Positions 22,168 to 34,270 of a stretch of DNA of 64,000 bases are shown here, piece by piece. A model generated the notes under the pieces. The model was not told the DNA's origin, ran no database searches, and saw only the letters and a list, made by a program, of their open reading frames with translations. Origin of the DNA: Diphasiastrum complanatum. Taxonomy: Eukaryota; Streptophyta; Lycopodiopsida; Lycopodiales; Lycopodiaceae. How positions within the stretch are numbered: the first letter of the stretch is position 1; the number at the start of each line of letters is the position of its first letter. The stretch covers positions 17,522,445-17,586,444 of the forward strand of contig CM055113.1 of NCBI GenBank assembly GCA_029204225.1, in the 5' to 3' direction. The position numbers and the translations under genes were made by a program.

Positions 22168-23237
22168 TAGGTTTCCACTAACTAGTTTAGTTGCATTTTA
22201 GCTATCTTCTTGTTTTTTAGAGTAGTTTAGGTAGTTTTTTGGGAGTTTAGAGTTAGTTTTCTCTATTTTTTTGTGTTTGGACTATTCACAGCTAGCGGAG
22301 GAGGTGTGAGAGGGTAGAGGAGGCCCTGAACAACCTCTAAGGGCTTGAAACCCAAACCAATCATCCAAAAAACTCAAAAAAAACACACCAATCTGCATTT
22401 TGGAGGGAAAAAGAGCCAAAAAAACTCATTCGGTTTTTATATCTCTAGAATCAGTGGGAATTAACCCTTGCATGACTGGCAGCAGCTCCAGGCTACTGTC
22501 CCAAACTTGCATAGAAGTCTGCGAGAGTTAGTTCCAAGCAGATTGTAAAAATCAGAGAAAAATCATAAAAAATTCAAAAAACCCTTGAAAATATCCAAAA
22601 AAATTCAAATCTTCATAAGAAATCTCGCAAAGCCCTCTGAAGTTTTATCTCAGTGAGACCAGGACACAGAGAAGCTTGCAAGAGTTAGTTTGATGATTAA
22701 GTGCTTGTGCGAGAGCTCCCAGTGAAAAAAAGATGAGAAAATACCAATGAACCGTCGCAGGCAGTGAAATTTCCAGTGGTCAAGAACTCTCGCAGAGGAT
22801 TCTGAAGTTCCATCTCAGTGAGACTAGGACACAGAAGAGCTTGCGAGAATTAGTTTGATTCCAGTGAGCAGAAAATTGGATTTAAGTGCAAAAAAGTCAC
22901 TAAAAAGTGAAGATCCAGCAAATCCTTCTAGTAAGAACTCTCGCAGACCCTCTCAATAGATTCAGAATGTCAATCTACATCAGTGATGAAGCCTACGAGA
23001 GTTAGTATGAAGATCTGGTGAAGATCAAGCACAAAACGTTATTTTGAACCCTCGCAGACAGTGAAGTTTTCACTTCTTGTGAGAGTTAACTCTCGTAGAG
23101 AATTCAATAGTGAGATCTGACCTAGATTCAGCTACTGTGAAGCTTGCGAGAGTTACTTCTAGAGATCTGAAAGATATCAAGTTTTTTACCTGCAAAACAG
23201 CTAAAGAACCCTCGCACAGCCAACCCTCGCACAAGAT
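22168..23237 (+). repeat. Gypsy D leader with dispersed CTCTCGCA / TGCGAGAG words
   Basis: No coding. From ~22500 to 23237 at least ten copies of short related words alternate in both orientations: TGCGAGAGTTAG, GCTTGCGAGAATTAG, GAACTCTCGCAGA, GAACCCTCGCAGA and GTGAGAGTTAACTCTC. They are embedded in longer degenerate units carrying TCTGAAGTTCCATCTCAGTG. The same words sit 3' of pol in Gypsy C. Complementary copies could fold the RNA leader. Confidence 0.65.
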
Positions 23238-24089
23238 ATGTCAAAGTACAGCAAAAATGGACCAAGAATAGCTCTAAATCAGATCCACAAGTGTGATTGG
23301 ATGTTAGATTAGATCAACCTATCAATCTACACAAGATTAGATAGCGTTTAGATCAAATCTAGATGAATAAATCTAACAAGAACAATCATTATTGATCAAA
23401 ATTTGTACTTGCTGGATTCACACATGTGAAAACCTATTAGAGTACGAACAGTAGGCTGAGAATAAAGTATACTAAGCTTAGAACCCAATCAATGCATAAA
23501 AACATAAGACAAATAGAGAGAAAACACTAGAATTGCTCCAAAACCAAGATTTAGCTTCCATGTCAATTATGGCCAAATGAGCCACCATATATACACAAGA
23601 GCTGTTGCTTACTCAGCTGATTTGGCATGTGTGAGAGTGCCTACTCATCAAAGGATCCACCAATAACCATCAATATGGCACATGGACCAAGTTTCCTAAC
23701 TTATAGCCACCTCCCTTGATTTTAGGCAATTTTCTTAATTTATAGGGACTTGCACAAATATCTACTACAAGTTGGATCTCACCTACTACTGATGTTTTCA
23801 CACATGTGAGCAGTCCTTGGCACATGTGATATCACTCCTATCCATGTGCAATAGCTTTTCCTACCAATAAAATGATGCCAAGTGGCATATAGCTAGAAAA
23901 CTAGATTTTTTCCATTTTAGCCACTAGATCTCAAATGAAATGGTATGTACAACCTATATGACTCATCTAAATGATAAATGCATTTATTTCACACGTGGGA
24001 ACAGTCTTCACACATTTCTAATGATGATATGTACTACTCATAATGGTATTTACAAGATTTGATCAAGTTAGCTTTTGCCAATTTTAACA
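23238..24089 (-). repeat. 3' LTR of K1
   Basis: Minus strand: TGTTAAAATTGGCAAAAGC at 24089 down to TTTGACA at 23238. It aligns with the K2 LTRs throughout and keeps the CACATGTG/CACGTG-type palindromes (23417-23430, ~23800, ~23825, ~23990). Confidence 0.8.
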
Positions 24090-24225
24090 CTCCTCCTCAA
24101 AACTAACTTGATAAAAATATGATGATATTGAGATTGACTCCATGGGCTGAATTGGTCTTCAAATAGGGATCCTTGCTGGTTCAAAGGTGTGAAGATCAGC
24201 CAATGAGCTTGATGTCGATCTGAAA

Positions 24226-26199
24226 TCACCATATCCATGATAATGCCTCTTTAATGTTGACTTTTTTGATGAACTTGAGAGCTTTACACCATCCTAGCAC
24301 CTCTTTCATTGACTTGTTCCATCCTTGAAGCATATGGTTGATCCAAAAGCTCTCCTCCTTGAAAATAGCTGCAATTCCATGATAAAATAAAGAGTTCTTC
24401 TTGCGCATGAGGATCACAAAGATCCAACATCATGTTACCAAGATCTCGAGGATTAGGCTCATCAACATTGGCAAGACTATGCATGTTATAATTACAAAGA
24501 GTTTGTATCATATCTTCATGCTTGGTTACCATGCTAATCTCAGATCTAATGAGGCTAGATACTTCATTATGGAGATAAGTTTCCTTAGAGGATGATTCAC
24601 TTTCTCTCATAAAGAGTTTACAATTTGCCTCAATACATGAAAAAAGACAATTATTCACACTATGAGTGGACAACTCACTCATGCTCTTGCAAGACTCAAG
24701 AGCATACATTTGATGAAATAACCATTCGCTTTCTAATTGATCTAAAATCAATTTCATATCATTAAGAAAATCAACTATGTTCTTAAGAGAGACACCATAC
24801 TCAACTAATATTGCTTTACTCCAACTTCGAAATGCAAAAGTCTGACTAAAGCAAATTGATTCACCAAATGACATAAGAGAAGCAACATGATATGTATACT
24901 ACTTGAAATGTGCTCCTCTTTTCCTTGAAATGTGAGCCATATGAGCTCAACCATGTCTCTTGATATTCTTCTTGGAATCATAACTTGAGAAGGACTCTCT
25001 TCCTCAATCCTTGGCACACTTGAACCTCGAGATGACTCCTCAAGATCAGCTTCTTGGTGCTCCTCCTTGATGGAAATCCGAGACCTCCATGTCTCAAAAT
25101 GATCACAACAAACATGATCATATAATGTCTACTTCATGTGATCATCAACATTACTTATGCTAGAAACATAAGTCCAAAAATCACCACAACTTGGCATGAT
25201 TTTCCTAATATTGAAATCAAGAAGTATTTCCATCTCAATAAGGCTAACTACTTGCTTATGGATATAAGTGTCCACTTTGGATGCCTCACTTATTCTCATA
25301 AGAAGTTTACAACTCACGTTTAAGATTGAAAATTTACAATCTTCAACATTATGAATGAACACATCATTCATGATCTTATTGAAACCAACAAAAAATACAT
25401 TATGAAGACATTTCCATTTCCTTGACTTCATATTCAAAGTAATTTTACAAGGAAAACATGCTTTGCTATCTATTAAGGCATCACACTCAACTAGTATTGC
25501 CTTAATCCACCTTTGAGATACAAAAATCTCTTCAAAGCAAAATAGTTCTTCATAAGATGTCATGAGAGCATAAATGGAACTATTTTCATTTTGTGATTGC
25601 TCCTCCTTAATCTTTCTTGGTTTCTCTTGGATCATAACAATAAATTTGAACTTTTCTAAAGTTCTAAGCAAAATGCTTTCCAAGGACATGAAATAAATCC
25701 AAGTGACATTAATGAAAGTGACATTTATCTTTGCATCTTGAACCAAACAATGCACTTCCAAATGAAAAACTTGTAAATGTTTGAAATGTGTGATGATGGA
25801 ATTTTGAAGACAAACCTTGTAAGTCCTTGTGAGACTCCAAGCCTCGTGCATCTTTCCACAAAGGAAACACCTTTCCTTGGATTTGTCCTTCTTTCCTTTT
25901 CACTTTGAAATTGAAGCTCCATCCTTCACCTCGGCCCCCTTGATTTGGTTTTCCTTGGATGGATTGGTCTTCATTTTGTAGCATCTTGAGACAAAATGAT
26001 CTCTCTTGCCACAAAGGTTGCATTTAGGATCCTTACTTGCCTCCAATAGGTTGCCACCTATTGATGCCATGATGAGGAAGTAAAGCCTAGTGATATGACT
26101 TTTCAAAATGTAATTTGTGACTCTCAAGAAACTAGATTTGAACACATTCAACAATCTAGACGGATCTACACAAGATCTAGACCACAAATTTTGAATCAT
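24226..26199 (-). pseudogene. K1 gag-like ORF, frame-broken
   Basis: Counterpart of the 650-codon K2 ORF. The N-terminus MASIGGNLLEASKDPKCNLC leads into a canonical CCHC zinc knuckle (CNLCGKRDHFVSRC), which K2 has lost by a His to Cys change. A second Cys pair follows (FLCGK). The rest contains repeated Cys/His-poor segments such as SKACFPCKITLNMKSRKWKC and STHSVNNCLFSCIEANCK. Breaks occur near 25900, 25130 and 24880. No protease, integrase or RT motif is present. Nucleic-acid binding by the knuckle is family knowledge; the remainder is unknown. Confidence 0.7.
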
Positions 26200-27518
26200 A
26201 TCTCTTTCAACCTAGTCAATTGGAAACAAATCTTTGTTTTGATCACTAAGACAAAAGCACTCTATCAAATCACAAAAATCAGATCCAAACACCCCTATTG
26301 GACTCAACAAATACCAATGAATCTTCCTCTTGAGAGTTGGAATGGATTTGAAAAGATTTGACACCTAGAATTTCCTTTTCTCTTGACTAATTCTCTCAAC
26401 TTTTGAGATTCTTGAACAAAGTATGGGTTTTGTTTCAAATACTTGAAAATCAAACTTAGTCACTCCTTTTGGATTTACTCTTGACCCAAATAATATCACT
26501 CTTGAGATTTGGATTGAATTTGATTTGATTTGACAACAAATTAAACCACTAATTTTCACAAAAAAAGGATCTACACTAGATCACAAAAATTTGACATGTA
26601 TACTTGATTCAAACACACAAAGATCAGATCCAATCACCCATTTTGGAATCCCTCGTGATCCAAAGAATATCACTCTTGAGATTTGGAATGGACATGAAAT
26701 TGTTTGATAACAATCTATGTCAATAATTTTTCACCAAGCTTGAAATTTAGACATCTGGAGATTCACAAAGATCCCAACCATGCATGAACACTCAAATATG
26801 GACTCCTCCATGTTCTAGACTCCCAATGGGATCACAACTTGACCCTCACACTCTCACAAAGAAAGTTGAATAGAACTTATTTGAGTTTCATACATATAAT
26901 ATCAAAATTTTGCTCAAAAAATTGAATTCATTCACCCCCTATTGGACTCCACCAAGTACCAATGACTCTACCTCTTTAGAGTTGGAATGAAATTCAAATT
27001 TCCAGACATGTGATACTTCTCTCTCACTAAGATATGTGCTTACAAAGAGCTAATTCCACTTAGCAAGATTTGATCACAATGAAGAAGACAAATTTTCCAC
27101 CAAAGTCAAGAATTGAGTTACTAGTTCTTGCCCTCTACAAAGGAAGGATCTCTTGAAATTCTGGATCAACCACAACACATATGACTCACTCACCTTTATG
27201 ACTTTAATTCAAGACAAAAAACACATTCACACACTTGAGTAGGGGTGAACAATGTGATTTGGATCTCAAATTTTTCTCCTAGTACTTGCCAACAATTCTT
27301 ATCACATAGGTAGATTTTGCCTTTATGAGTGTTTGTGCTTTAGAAATTCACTAAGATTTCACTTGGAGGACTGATCCAAGAGTATCTTCTAGCATTTAGA
27401 TGCTTCTAGACTCGTCCCTTTCAATCTTGAACAAATCTAGAATGAAGGTATAATGGATTTCAATCACTCCCCTTGCAAATCACTCCTTAATCTTTGGTTT
27501 ATAGCACTCTTTCTCTCT
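26200..27518 (-). repeat. K1 leader with repeated ~75-bp units
   Basis: Non-coding leader between the lost 5' LTR and the ORF. A unit beginning CATTCCAACTCTCAAGAGG (minus) and carrying GAGTCCAATAGGGGTG recurs at about 26290-26360, 26460-26530, 26635-26705 and 26920-27000, matching four units in the K2 leader. Confidence 0.65.
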
Positions 27519-28346
27519 CAACTGGCTCCCTCACCACCACCATCGGTCACTGACGACCAAACCTCAACTTCAGCGCCATATTCAAATGTGAGGGAAGAGA
27601 GAAGACAGTACCAGAAAATAAGACACTGGGTACAAAAAGCACAAGAGGAGGAAAAAGAGCAAGAACAAAACAATCCCACAGAACCTCCAGTCGGCGTCAA
27701 ACGAGATCCGCAAACGAGCTCACCACTGCGCACTGATCAGAATGATCGGTTGCACCAACATGAACCACCTTTTCACATGGTGAATCTTGAGGAATGATGC
27801 ATTGAAAGGCTCACACTCTTGCTGTCAAGCCACGTTAGTTTACCCCTCGGAGAACTACTACGAATTGCACCACAAGCGAAAAGCCTTTTAGCTGAATGGG
27901 CCAAGGCGGATGAGGAGCCAGTAGTGCTTGAGCCCATATATTGTGCTGGCTATGATGAAACAAGTAATGTCCTCCACATCGGAACAACATGGGAAAGTGA
28001 GGAACACAACATCAATTTGCCGATCAAACACAAGAGATATGAGGATGAGGCGGTAGTGGTAAATAGAGGATGCAATCTGATCTCCACTACTTTGTACAAA
28101 AAATGGGAATTACAAGGATTGAAGCCAGCCATATTCGCCATCAAGCTAGCAGATCAATCCTGTGTGAAACCAAAAGGTGTAGTTCCTAATATTCTCATAA
28201 AGATAGCAGGCATGCAGTATGTGATTACTTTTATGGTCATGAATATACCTGAATCTCCATCTGCATATCGTGTTTTACTGGAAAGACCATGGTTGAGAGG
28301 TTGCGCAAGTAGTACACAATTGGGGAACATGGAAACTCACCTTTGA
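27519..28346 (+). pseudogene. Gypsy D gag tail and retropepsin
   Basis: The first part (REERRQYQKIRHWVQKAQEE, Glu/Gln-rich) is the gag end. A stop at ~27797 and a shift follow. The retropepsin-like domain spans ~28020-28310. In place of the catalytic DSG it reads VNRGCNLIS, so the active-site Asp is lost. The flap and end are conserved (KLADQSCVKPKGVV, ITFMVMNIPESPSAYRVLL, ERPWLRG). The enzyme would cleave the element polyprotein. The left edge is the junction with K1. Confidence 0.75.
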
Positions 28347-29285
28347 GAACAGAGAACAGGCGATAAAGGTAGATCTAACCACATGGGTGGTAAAACCTAT
28401 TGCACCCAAAGCTGATGACGGATCATCCACGATAGATCATACGATTGACCGCCCAAGGCGAGCCAAGGGAGGTCACTATCATTCAAAGACAAATGTCATG
28501 AAATGGACGGATGCATTAGCAACTATTGACTGCCAGGCATGTCAATATGAATCAGATCTAGAACCGAGCACATCTTTACCCAAATGTTACACTATGGATG
28601 CACCAATCACATTTGGAGTGAATATGATAAACGTAGCATGGCTGTCAGTGGAGCCGATTGAAAACCCAGTGGACGATGATCTAGTCCCTTGGCAACATGC
28701 TCTAACTTATAATAAGGAGATTGAGCTGACTGATGAACAAGTCCTACACCACATGGACCCAGATCATTATGGAACCAAAAAGGTACCAGCTCAACCACCA
28801 TAAAGGTCTGCTATGGCGAAAGTCTCAAGGATCGAACCACCCAAGGCACCTACGAATAAGAAGAATCAGTTGAAGCAATGCTACAACCAGGTGATCCGAT
28901 GGAGTGACCTACCCGAAGAGGCAATAGCTACAGTAGACGTTGATATTCGCAACAGTCCCAAAGAATGACAACAAGGATGACCCCATCAAAATGACAAAAA
29001 AGAGCAAGAAAAAGGGTGTTGGATTCCTTGAAGTCAATCAAGTTGGACTCAGATACAACGTCATCTTCTACATAGGTGACAGAAAATAAAAAAATGACCA
29101 GTCGGGCCAAGATCAATATGCTAAAGGAGGAATCTCGACGAGCTCCAGTTCATGAGATGCCTGATACTTTCAAGAATTATACATTGGACGACATGGAAAT
29201 CATGATGCCACAAGCCCAACAAGAACTTGATCAAAGTTAGGCACTAGCGGAACAAGTCTTCGAGGGACCTGCGCAAACATAGCCG
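28347..29285 (+). pseudogene. Gypsy D protease-RT linker
   Basis: Variable linker of the polyprotein. An open stretch at 28387-28803 is followed by frame breaks. The segment APVHEMPDTFKNYTLDD near 29140 corresponds to MPESFKNYTLDDV of Gypsy C. Stops occur at about 28801, 29090, 29239 and 29281. No enzymatic motif is expected or seen. Confidence 0.6.
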
Positions 29286-30766
29286 ATGAATCTTGCGGAA
29301 CCAGGAGAAGAAGAAAGGATAGTGCATGTGGGAGAGCAGTTAACACCCACGCAGTTCAAAAGACTACGATCCTTGTTGGTGGAATATAAAGACTGTTTTT
29401 CCTGGAGCTATAGTGATCTAAAGGGCATTTTGCCAACAGTAGTCCAACACACCATATCTTTGGTGGACGGAGCAGTCCCCAAGGTAAGCCGTTACTACTG
29501 CTGCAAGTCAAATTATACAGAACTGATCAAGCAAGAGTTGCAGAAACTTATGGATGCAGATTTCATTTACAAAATTAAGCACATGGAATGGGTATCGCCG
29601 ATAGTTATAGTACCCAAGAAGAATGGTAAAATGCAAATCTGTGTGAATCTGAAGGCGCTTAATGCAGTCACCAAGAAGGACCATTTATGGAAAGTGTCCT
29701 CGATAGATTAGCTGGTAACAAAGCCTACAGTTTTTTGGACGGCTTCAGCAGCTACAACCAGGTGAAAATAGCCCCCCAGGACCAGCACAAGACAACATTT
29801 GCCACAGAATGGGAAACTTATGCTTATAAAGTAATGCCATTCGGACTTTGCAATGCCCCAAGCACTTTCCAGCGAGTCATGCAGACATCATTCAAAGATT
29901 ATTTGCAAAAAATTTTGGAAATTTTCTTGGACGATCTGTGCGTGCATGGACCAAATTCAGGACACTTATCCAATTTGGAGAAGGTGCTACAAAAATGTCG
30001 CAAATACCAGATCTCCCTGAATCCAAAAAAATGTCAATTCTGGGTGACACATGGCTTGATACTCGGCCATATAGTGTCAAGACACGGGATCACCACAAAT
30101 CTATCAAGGATCTGGATCATTGTTGATTTACCACCACCGGGGACGATCCGTGAGGTCTATATTTTCATGGGTCATGCTAACTATTATAGGATCTTCATTC
30201 TTGATTTTGCGGAGTTAGCCAGACCAATTTACAAGCTCACAACGGATTCACATTTGAATGAGGAAGCTCTAAAGGCTTTCCAGAAGATTAAAGATGCATT
30301 GGTCTCAGCACCAGTCCTATGACCACCCAATTGGTCCATTGAGTTCCATGTGCATACGGACGCATCGAAGTATGCAGTTGGAGCAGTCTTAACCCAGCCA
30401 GGTGAACACAAAAAGGATTTTCCAATCTGATTTGCAAGCCGACAGCTCAGTGATACCGAAATGAATTATTCAACCACAGAACGAGAAGCATTGGCAATGG
30501 TCTATGCGGTTAAGAAGTTTTGACACTATTTGATGGCCACACATTTTGCTTTTTATACGGACCATCAACCCTTGCTATATCTCGTTAATAAAACTTGCAA
30601 CATCGGGAGAATCACCAGATGGCTCCTGTTGTTGTTGGAATTTGATTTTCGGATAGTAGTTCGCAAGGAAAAACAACACTACATGGTAGATCATGTGTCA
30701 TGAATCAAGGGAAAGGAGATTGCAATCCAACCCGACGATGAGCTGGCAGATGCTACCTTATTTTAT
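29286..30766 (+). pseudogene. Gypsy D reverse transcriptase-RNase H
   Basis: Close relative of Gypsy C. RT shows YKDCFSWSYSDLKG, VPKKNGKMQICVNLKALN, then a short deletion/frame break at ~29700, then FLDGFSSYNQVKIAPQD and an intact catalytic motif FLDDLCVHG (~29935). RNase H contains HVHTDASKYAVGAV and TTEREALAMVYAVKKF. Stops: TGA ~30320, TGA ~30429, TGA 30521-30523 and one near 30701 (HVS-stop-IKGKE). The 30521 stop replaces the Arg of KKF-R-HYL and is shared with Gypsy C. Confidence 0.88.
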
Positions 30767-31879
30767 GTGGATATAGTACCAAAAGGGGCTGTCGACATTG
30801 TTGAATATCTAATGCGGGGCCAACCAGACAAATCACTACCAAAGGCGGAACAACGAATATTGATCTTGAAGGCTAGACCTTATCAGCTGATTACCGGCCA
30901 GTTGTACCGAAGAGGTCCAGACGGAATTCTTTGGCGGTGTATTCTTCATCATGAGACCACCCAGATCATTTTGCTTTCACATGAAGGCATGGGTGGAGGC
31001 CATTTTGCATCTGACATAACAGTTCACAAGATCTTGCAATCAGGATGTTGGTGGCCAACGATTCATAAAGACACGGAGGAATACTTGAAAAAGTGCGATG
31101 TGTGTCAAAGGGCAAGGAGACCAATGAGATTGAACTATGATCTACTGCACCGAATGTTAGCCCAAGCATTGTTCGAAAAATGGGGATTGGAATATATTGG
31201 TCCAATTCACCCTGCAACAAGGAGTTCCCAGGCTCGATACATAATCGTAGCCACAGACTACCTCACCAAATGGGTCAAAGCCAAGGCAGTACGAGTAGCT
31301 GACGCTAGGACCACTGCCAAGTTCCTTTATGAAAATATCATTGTGCGCTTCGGGTGCCCGGTGGAACTAGTCAGTGATCGCGGAAGCCATTTCATCAACG
31401 AGACCATCAAGGTCCTGTTGGAGGAATTCTTCGTGATCCACAGAACCAGTACGCCTTATTATCCTCGTGGTAATGGGCAAGCAGAATCATCTAATAAGAT
31501 CCTGTGTAGCGTGCTCACAAAAACAGTTGAAGCTAGCAGATCAGATTGGGAACACAAGTTGCATGCTGCACTGTGGGCATTCAGGATAGCATATAAAGGG
31601 AGCACTGATAAAACACCCTTCCAATTGGTATATGGTTAGGATGCTGTGATGTCAGTAGAGTTTTTAGTTCCTTCATTAAGGATTGTCACCGCGCAACGTC
31701 TTAATGAGTCCAAATATCTATAGCTACACCACGAAGCTTTGCATAAACTCTGTGAAACACGCTTACTAGTTGTGCAAGCACTGGCAACTGAAAAGGAAAG
31801 ACGCAAAGCTTGGCATGATCGCAGATTACAAAAGAAGGATCTTTGTTCAGGAGATCTGGTCCTGATGTATAAAACCAAG
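30767..31879 (+). pseudogene. Gypsy D integrase
   Basis: Zinc finger HEGMGGGH and CDVCQRA, core LEYIGPIHP, VSDRGSHF and NGQAESSNK: the DDE triad is present, but the first motif reads LEYIG where C has LDYIG, so the first Asp is Glu here. TAG at 31637-31639 replaces Gln in LVYG-Q-D, as in Gypsy C. A second stop (TAG, ~31721) follows. The C-terminal domain is cut at LVLMYKTK by the junction with the LTR piece at 31880. Confidence 0.88.
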
Positions 31880-32009
31880 GAATAGAGTTAAGGGAGAAAG
31901 TGGGAAATTAACTAAAAGTAGCATCTATGCATAGTTAGGCACCTATCTAGTGATCTAACCTTTGTTGACAGGCGGAAGGGCTATACTACGAAAGATCCTT
32001 GACACCACA
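31880..32009 (+). repeat. 3' LTR fragment of Gypsy D
   Basis: Matches the final 130 bp of the 5' LTR (about 22018-22148), ending GACACCACA. The first ~640 bp are missing because a deletion fused it to the integrase gene. Confidence 0.85.
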
Positions 32010-32819
32010 GCCAGTCTTGGATTAATTCCAAGATCCATGTTCAAGTCAACATAGATTAATTCTTAGGAGTGTTGAAAATGAAAAATCATCTATCTTGACT
32101 TTTGGTTTTGATAAGGTTTTTTTCTACATGTATGTAATGTTTCATATTGAAAATGCCAAATTTGGCCTAGAGAAAACTTGAGCTATATGGGTTATATGAA
32201 GTCTAGTTGGTCAAGTACAACATGCATATAGATTTAAGGCATAACCATTCTTTGATTACTAGTATGCTAGATTGTGTTTTAGTCATAAATTCTTGTACTA
32301 GATCTTGATATACAATCTAGAATCAGTTTATGTGCTAAACAGAAAGCTTAATAAGATCATTCACACTTGGAATTGGTTTTCCCACAAGTGTGAACCTGCT
32401 AGATTTCAACATAGAGGAGAAGATTTACAATGCACAATAAATCGACCTTAGAATTTTAAAACTAGCACTGTAGACTACCATTTCCATATAAAATACAATT
32501 CATAAAAGCCCATACAAAGCAACCAACTCATCAAACAAAGAATGAAACCCTTGTCAATGATGATAAGGAATTTGAAATACACAATAGAAACTTTGCACCT
32601 AGTAGTCTCAAATTTAGAACATGACAAGAACCAAGAATCAAGAACATGGACATGGATTAGAAAGAACCAAAAAAAGATATGTGAAACTTTCTTAGAAATA
32701 ATGTCTATGAGGTGATGTAAAAACTATAGCATCTAGTAATCAACCTCTCACTCTTGCGAAATCTCAACTCTCTCTCTTGTTGGGTCTTGAGATAGAGAAC
32801 CTATGGCTCTTATACCACT
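32010..32819. other. Element debris: K-like LTR start and Copia leader
   Basis: TCTTAGGAG|TGTTGAAAATG at 32068 resembles the GAGGAG|TGTTAAAAT border of K LTRs. A CACAC..CACAAGTGTGAACC pair near 32360-32400 resembles their palindromes. From 32819 downwards, the minus strand reads as a Copia leader after a primer site (see next entry). No gene. Confidence 0.4.
32806..32817 (-). other. Copia primer binding site
   Basis: Minus strand TGGTATAAGAGC, continuing CATAGG: one mismatch to the initiator-Met site TGGTATCAGAGC. It starts two bases after the CCAACA end of the LTR. Confidence 0.6.
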
Positions 32820-33825
32820 TGTTGGCGGTGGTACATGTATTTGAAAAAAAATAATTTATCAGCTCTGATACCACTCTTGCTGAATATGAGATCTAGACAA
32901 GAGAAACACAACGTTAAACTATAACAGGGTCTTGACAATCTGTTGATTCAGACCATTTTTTAGAACGATCAAAGGAATATCTTTGTAGGTGTCTAAGACA
33001 ACCATGAAGACAACGATACAATTAGGCATCTATGACAGCCATGCTTTTTTCAAGTTAGATATTCCGCATGAGTCGTGAAAACGAGTATTAGAGATAATCT
33101 AGGAAGAATTTATTAGAAAGCATTCATCAGTGCAAATACATGTAAAGAAAATAGAGAATCTATGTATTAGCTATTTTGTGCCCGAAAATAGTTTATAATA
33201 GTAATGCACTATGTGTTGTGATCCTACTATGTTGATTACATATTGAGTAATATCTCTACTTCTTGAACTACTTTCAATCTCTCTAATAATCTTTGATTCT
33301 ATAGAATTAGATAATCTGATACAATGGAGTTCACGAAGGAACCTTGATTCAAAATTTCACTGATTGATTGACTCTCCAGTTCATTTGTATGATGTTTTTG
33401 TTGTTCTATCTACTTCTGTTATTGTGTATATAAATACATCAGTTGCGGCGCAATTGTAAGAGTAAGGTCGTGAAGTGGTGTAGTTACTACAATGTGAACG
33501 ATGACATAGTCTGTGTTGGATAGAGCAGATTGAGAGCTTCCTATTGAGTGTTAACAGTCGACGGTGGATGTCGAGGGAGTTGAATGAGTCGAGTTGACTA
33601 TTTGCCCTTGAGTCAATGAGGTTGATGTTGAATATGTCAAACTCGGGCATGTCGAAGTCAATGTTGCTCTGCTTAGAAGTCGGGTATGTCAAAGCCGATG
33701 TATAAATAGACTATTTGACTTATGCGAGTAAGGTTGCATGCTGCTGTTGAGAGAGAAGATTTACATAGTATGGTAGTACTCAGAAAATGAATTCAGTTGA
33801 GTAGGAGTGAAGATTAACTCCAACA
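32820..33825 (-). repeat. Copia LTR with TGTTGG...CCAACA ends
   Basis: On the minus strand it starts TGTTGGAGTTAATC (33825), just after a Copia RNase H gene and a purine-rich tract. It ends CCAACA (32820), followed two bases later by a primer site. The ends are 6-bp inverted repeats as expected of an LTR. An extra initiator-Met-like word (TGGTATCAGAGC, minus, 32871-32860) lies inside it. Confidence 0.65.
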
Positions 33826-33838
33826 CTCCCCCGTAAGC

Positions 33839-34268
33839 TTAACTCCTAGGATCTTGAATGAAACTTAATAAGCAGCATAAAGTAACATGCTTTTCCCTCG
33901 ACATAGGTTTAGTCAAATTATCAGCCAACATATTGTTAGTGTGACAATAATTTAATTCGACAACCTTGTTGAGAACTTTCTCTCTAAGAAAATGAAATTC
34001 AATGTCAACGTGTTTAGTTCTAGAGTGAGTTTGTGGGTTCAGAGATAGAGCAATGTAGCTCTTATTGTCAGAATGGAGTATAGTTGGTCTGAGTTGAGGG
34101 AATTTCAGATCTTGGAACAATATTCTGAGCCAAATGATTTTGTTTACTGCAAAGGTCGCTGCGACAGCAAGTAGTGATTGAATTGATTGAATGTCTCAGC
34201 GTAGTCAGTCCCATAAGTTTGTTTGTATCCTTTGATGACTAGTCGAGCTTTCCATCTGGTTGTTTTTT
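33839..34268 (-). pseudogene. Copia RT start fused by deletion to RNase H end
   Basis: Minus strand. The RT beginning (RWKARLVIKGYKQTYGTDY, AETFN) is joined within a few codons to the RNase H end (VAATFAVNKIIWLR, ILHSDNKSYIALSLN, SRTKHVDIEFHFLREKV and MLADNLTKPMS). About 1 kb of RT and RNase H is deleted. It ends with TAG at 33839-33841, about 14 bp before the LTR. It belongs to a different Copia lineage from Copia-1/2. Confidence 0.8.
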
Positions 34269-34270
34269 CA

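Larger units (their letters stand above)
23238..27518 (-). mobile_element. K1: non-autonomous LTR element, 5'-truncated
   Basis: A minus-strand relative of the complete element K2 (48831-54314). It has the 3' LTR at 23238-24089, a purine tract (GAGGAGGAG, minus, 24090-24100), a single broken ORF (26199-24226) and the repeat-bearing leader to ~27518, where similarity stops at TTCTCTCTCAACT. The 5' LTR and primer site are missing. It interrupts Gypsy D. Confidence 0.8.
21380..32009 (+). mobile_element. Gypsy D (Tat-like), interrupted by K1 and deleted at its 3' end
   Basis: The left LTR (21380-22148), primer site and leader, then gag/protease, RT, RNase H and integrase (27519-31879), and finally a 130-bp piece matching the last part of the left LTR (31880-32009) form one element. 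K1 (23238-27518) splits it and has removed most of gag. A deletion joins the integrase C-terminus (LVLMYKTK) directly to the LTR tail, removing ORF-X and ~640 bp of the right LTR. I found no matching target duplication. Confidence 0.75.

Noticed and set aside
32860-32871. Primary Copia primer site (exact TGGTATCAGAGC, minus)
   Set aside because: Its upstream neighbour does not end in CA, whereas the CCAACA end and the site at 32806-32817 make a consistent LTR border. I keep the exact word only as a remark.
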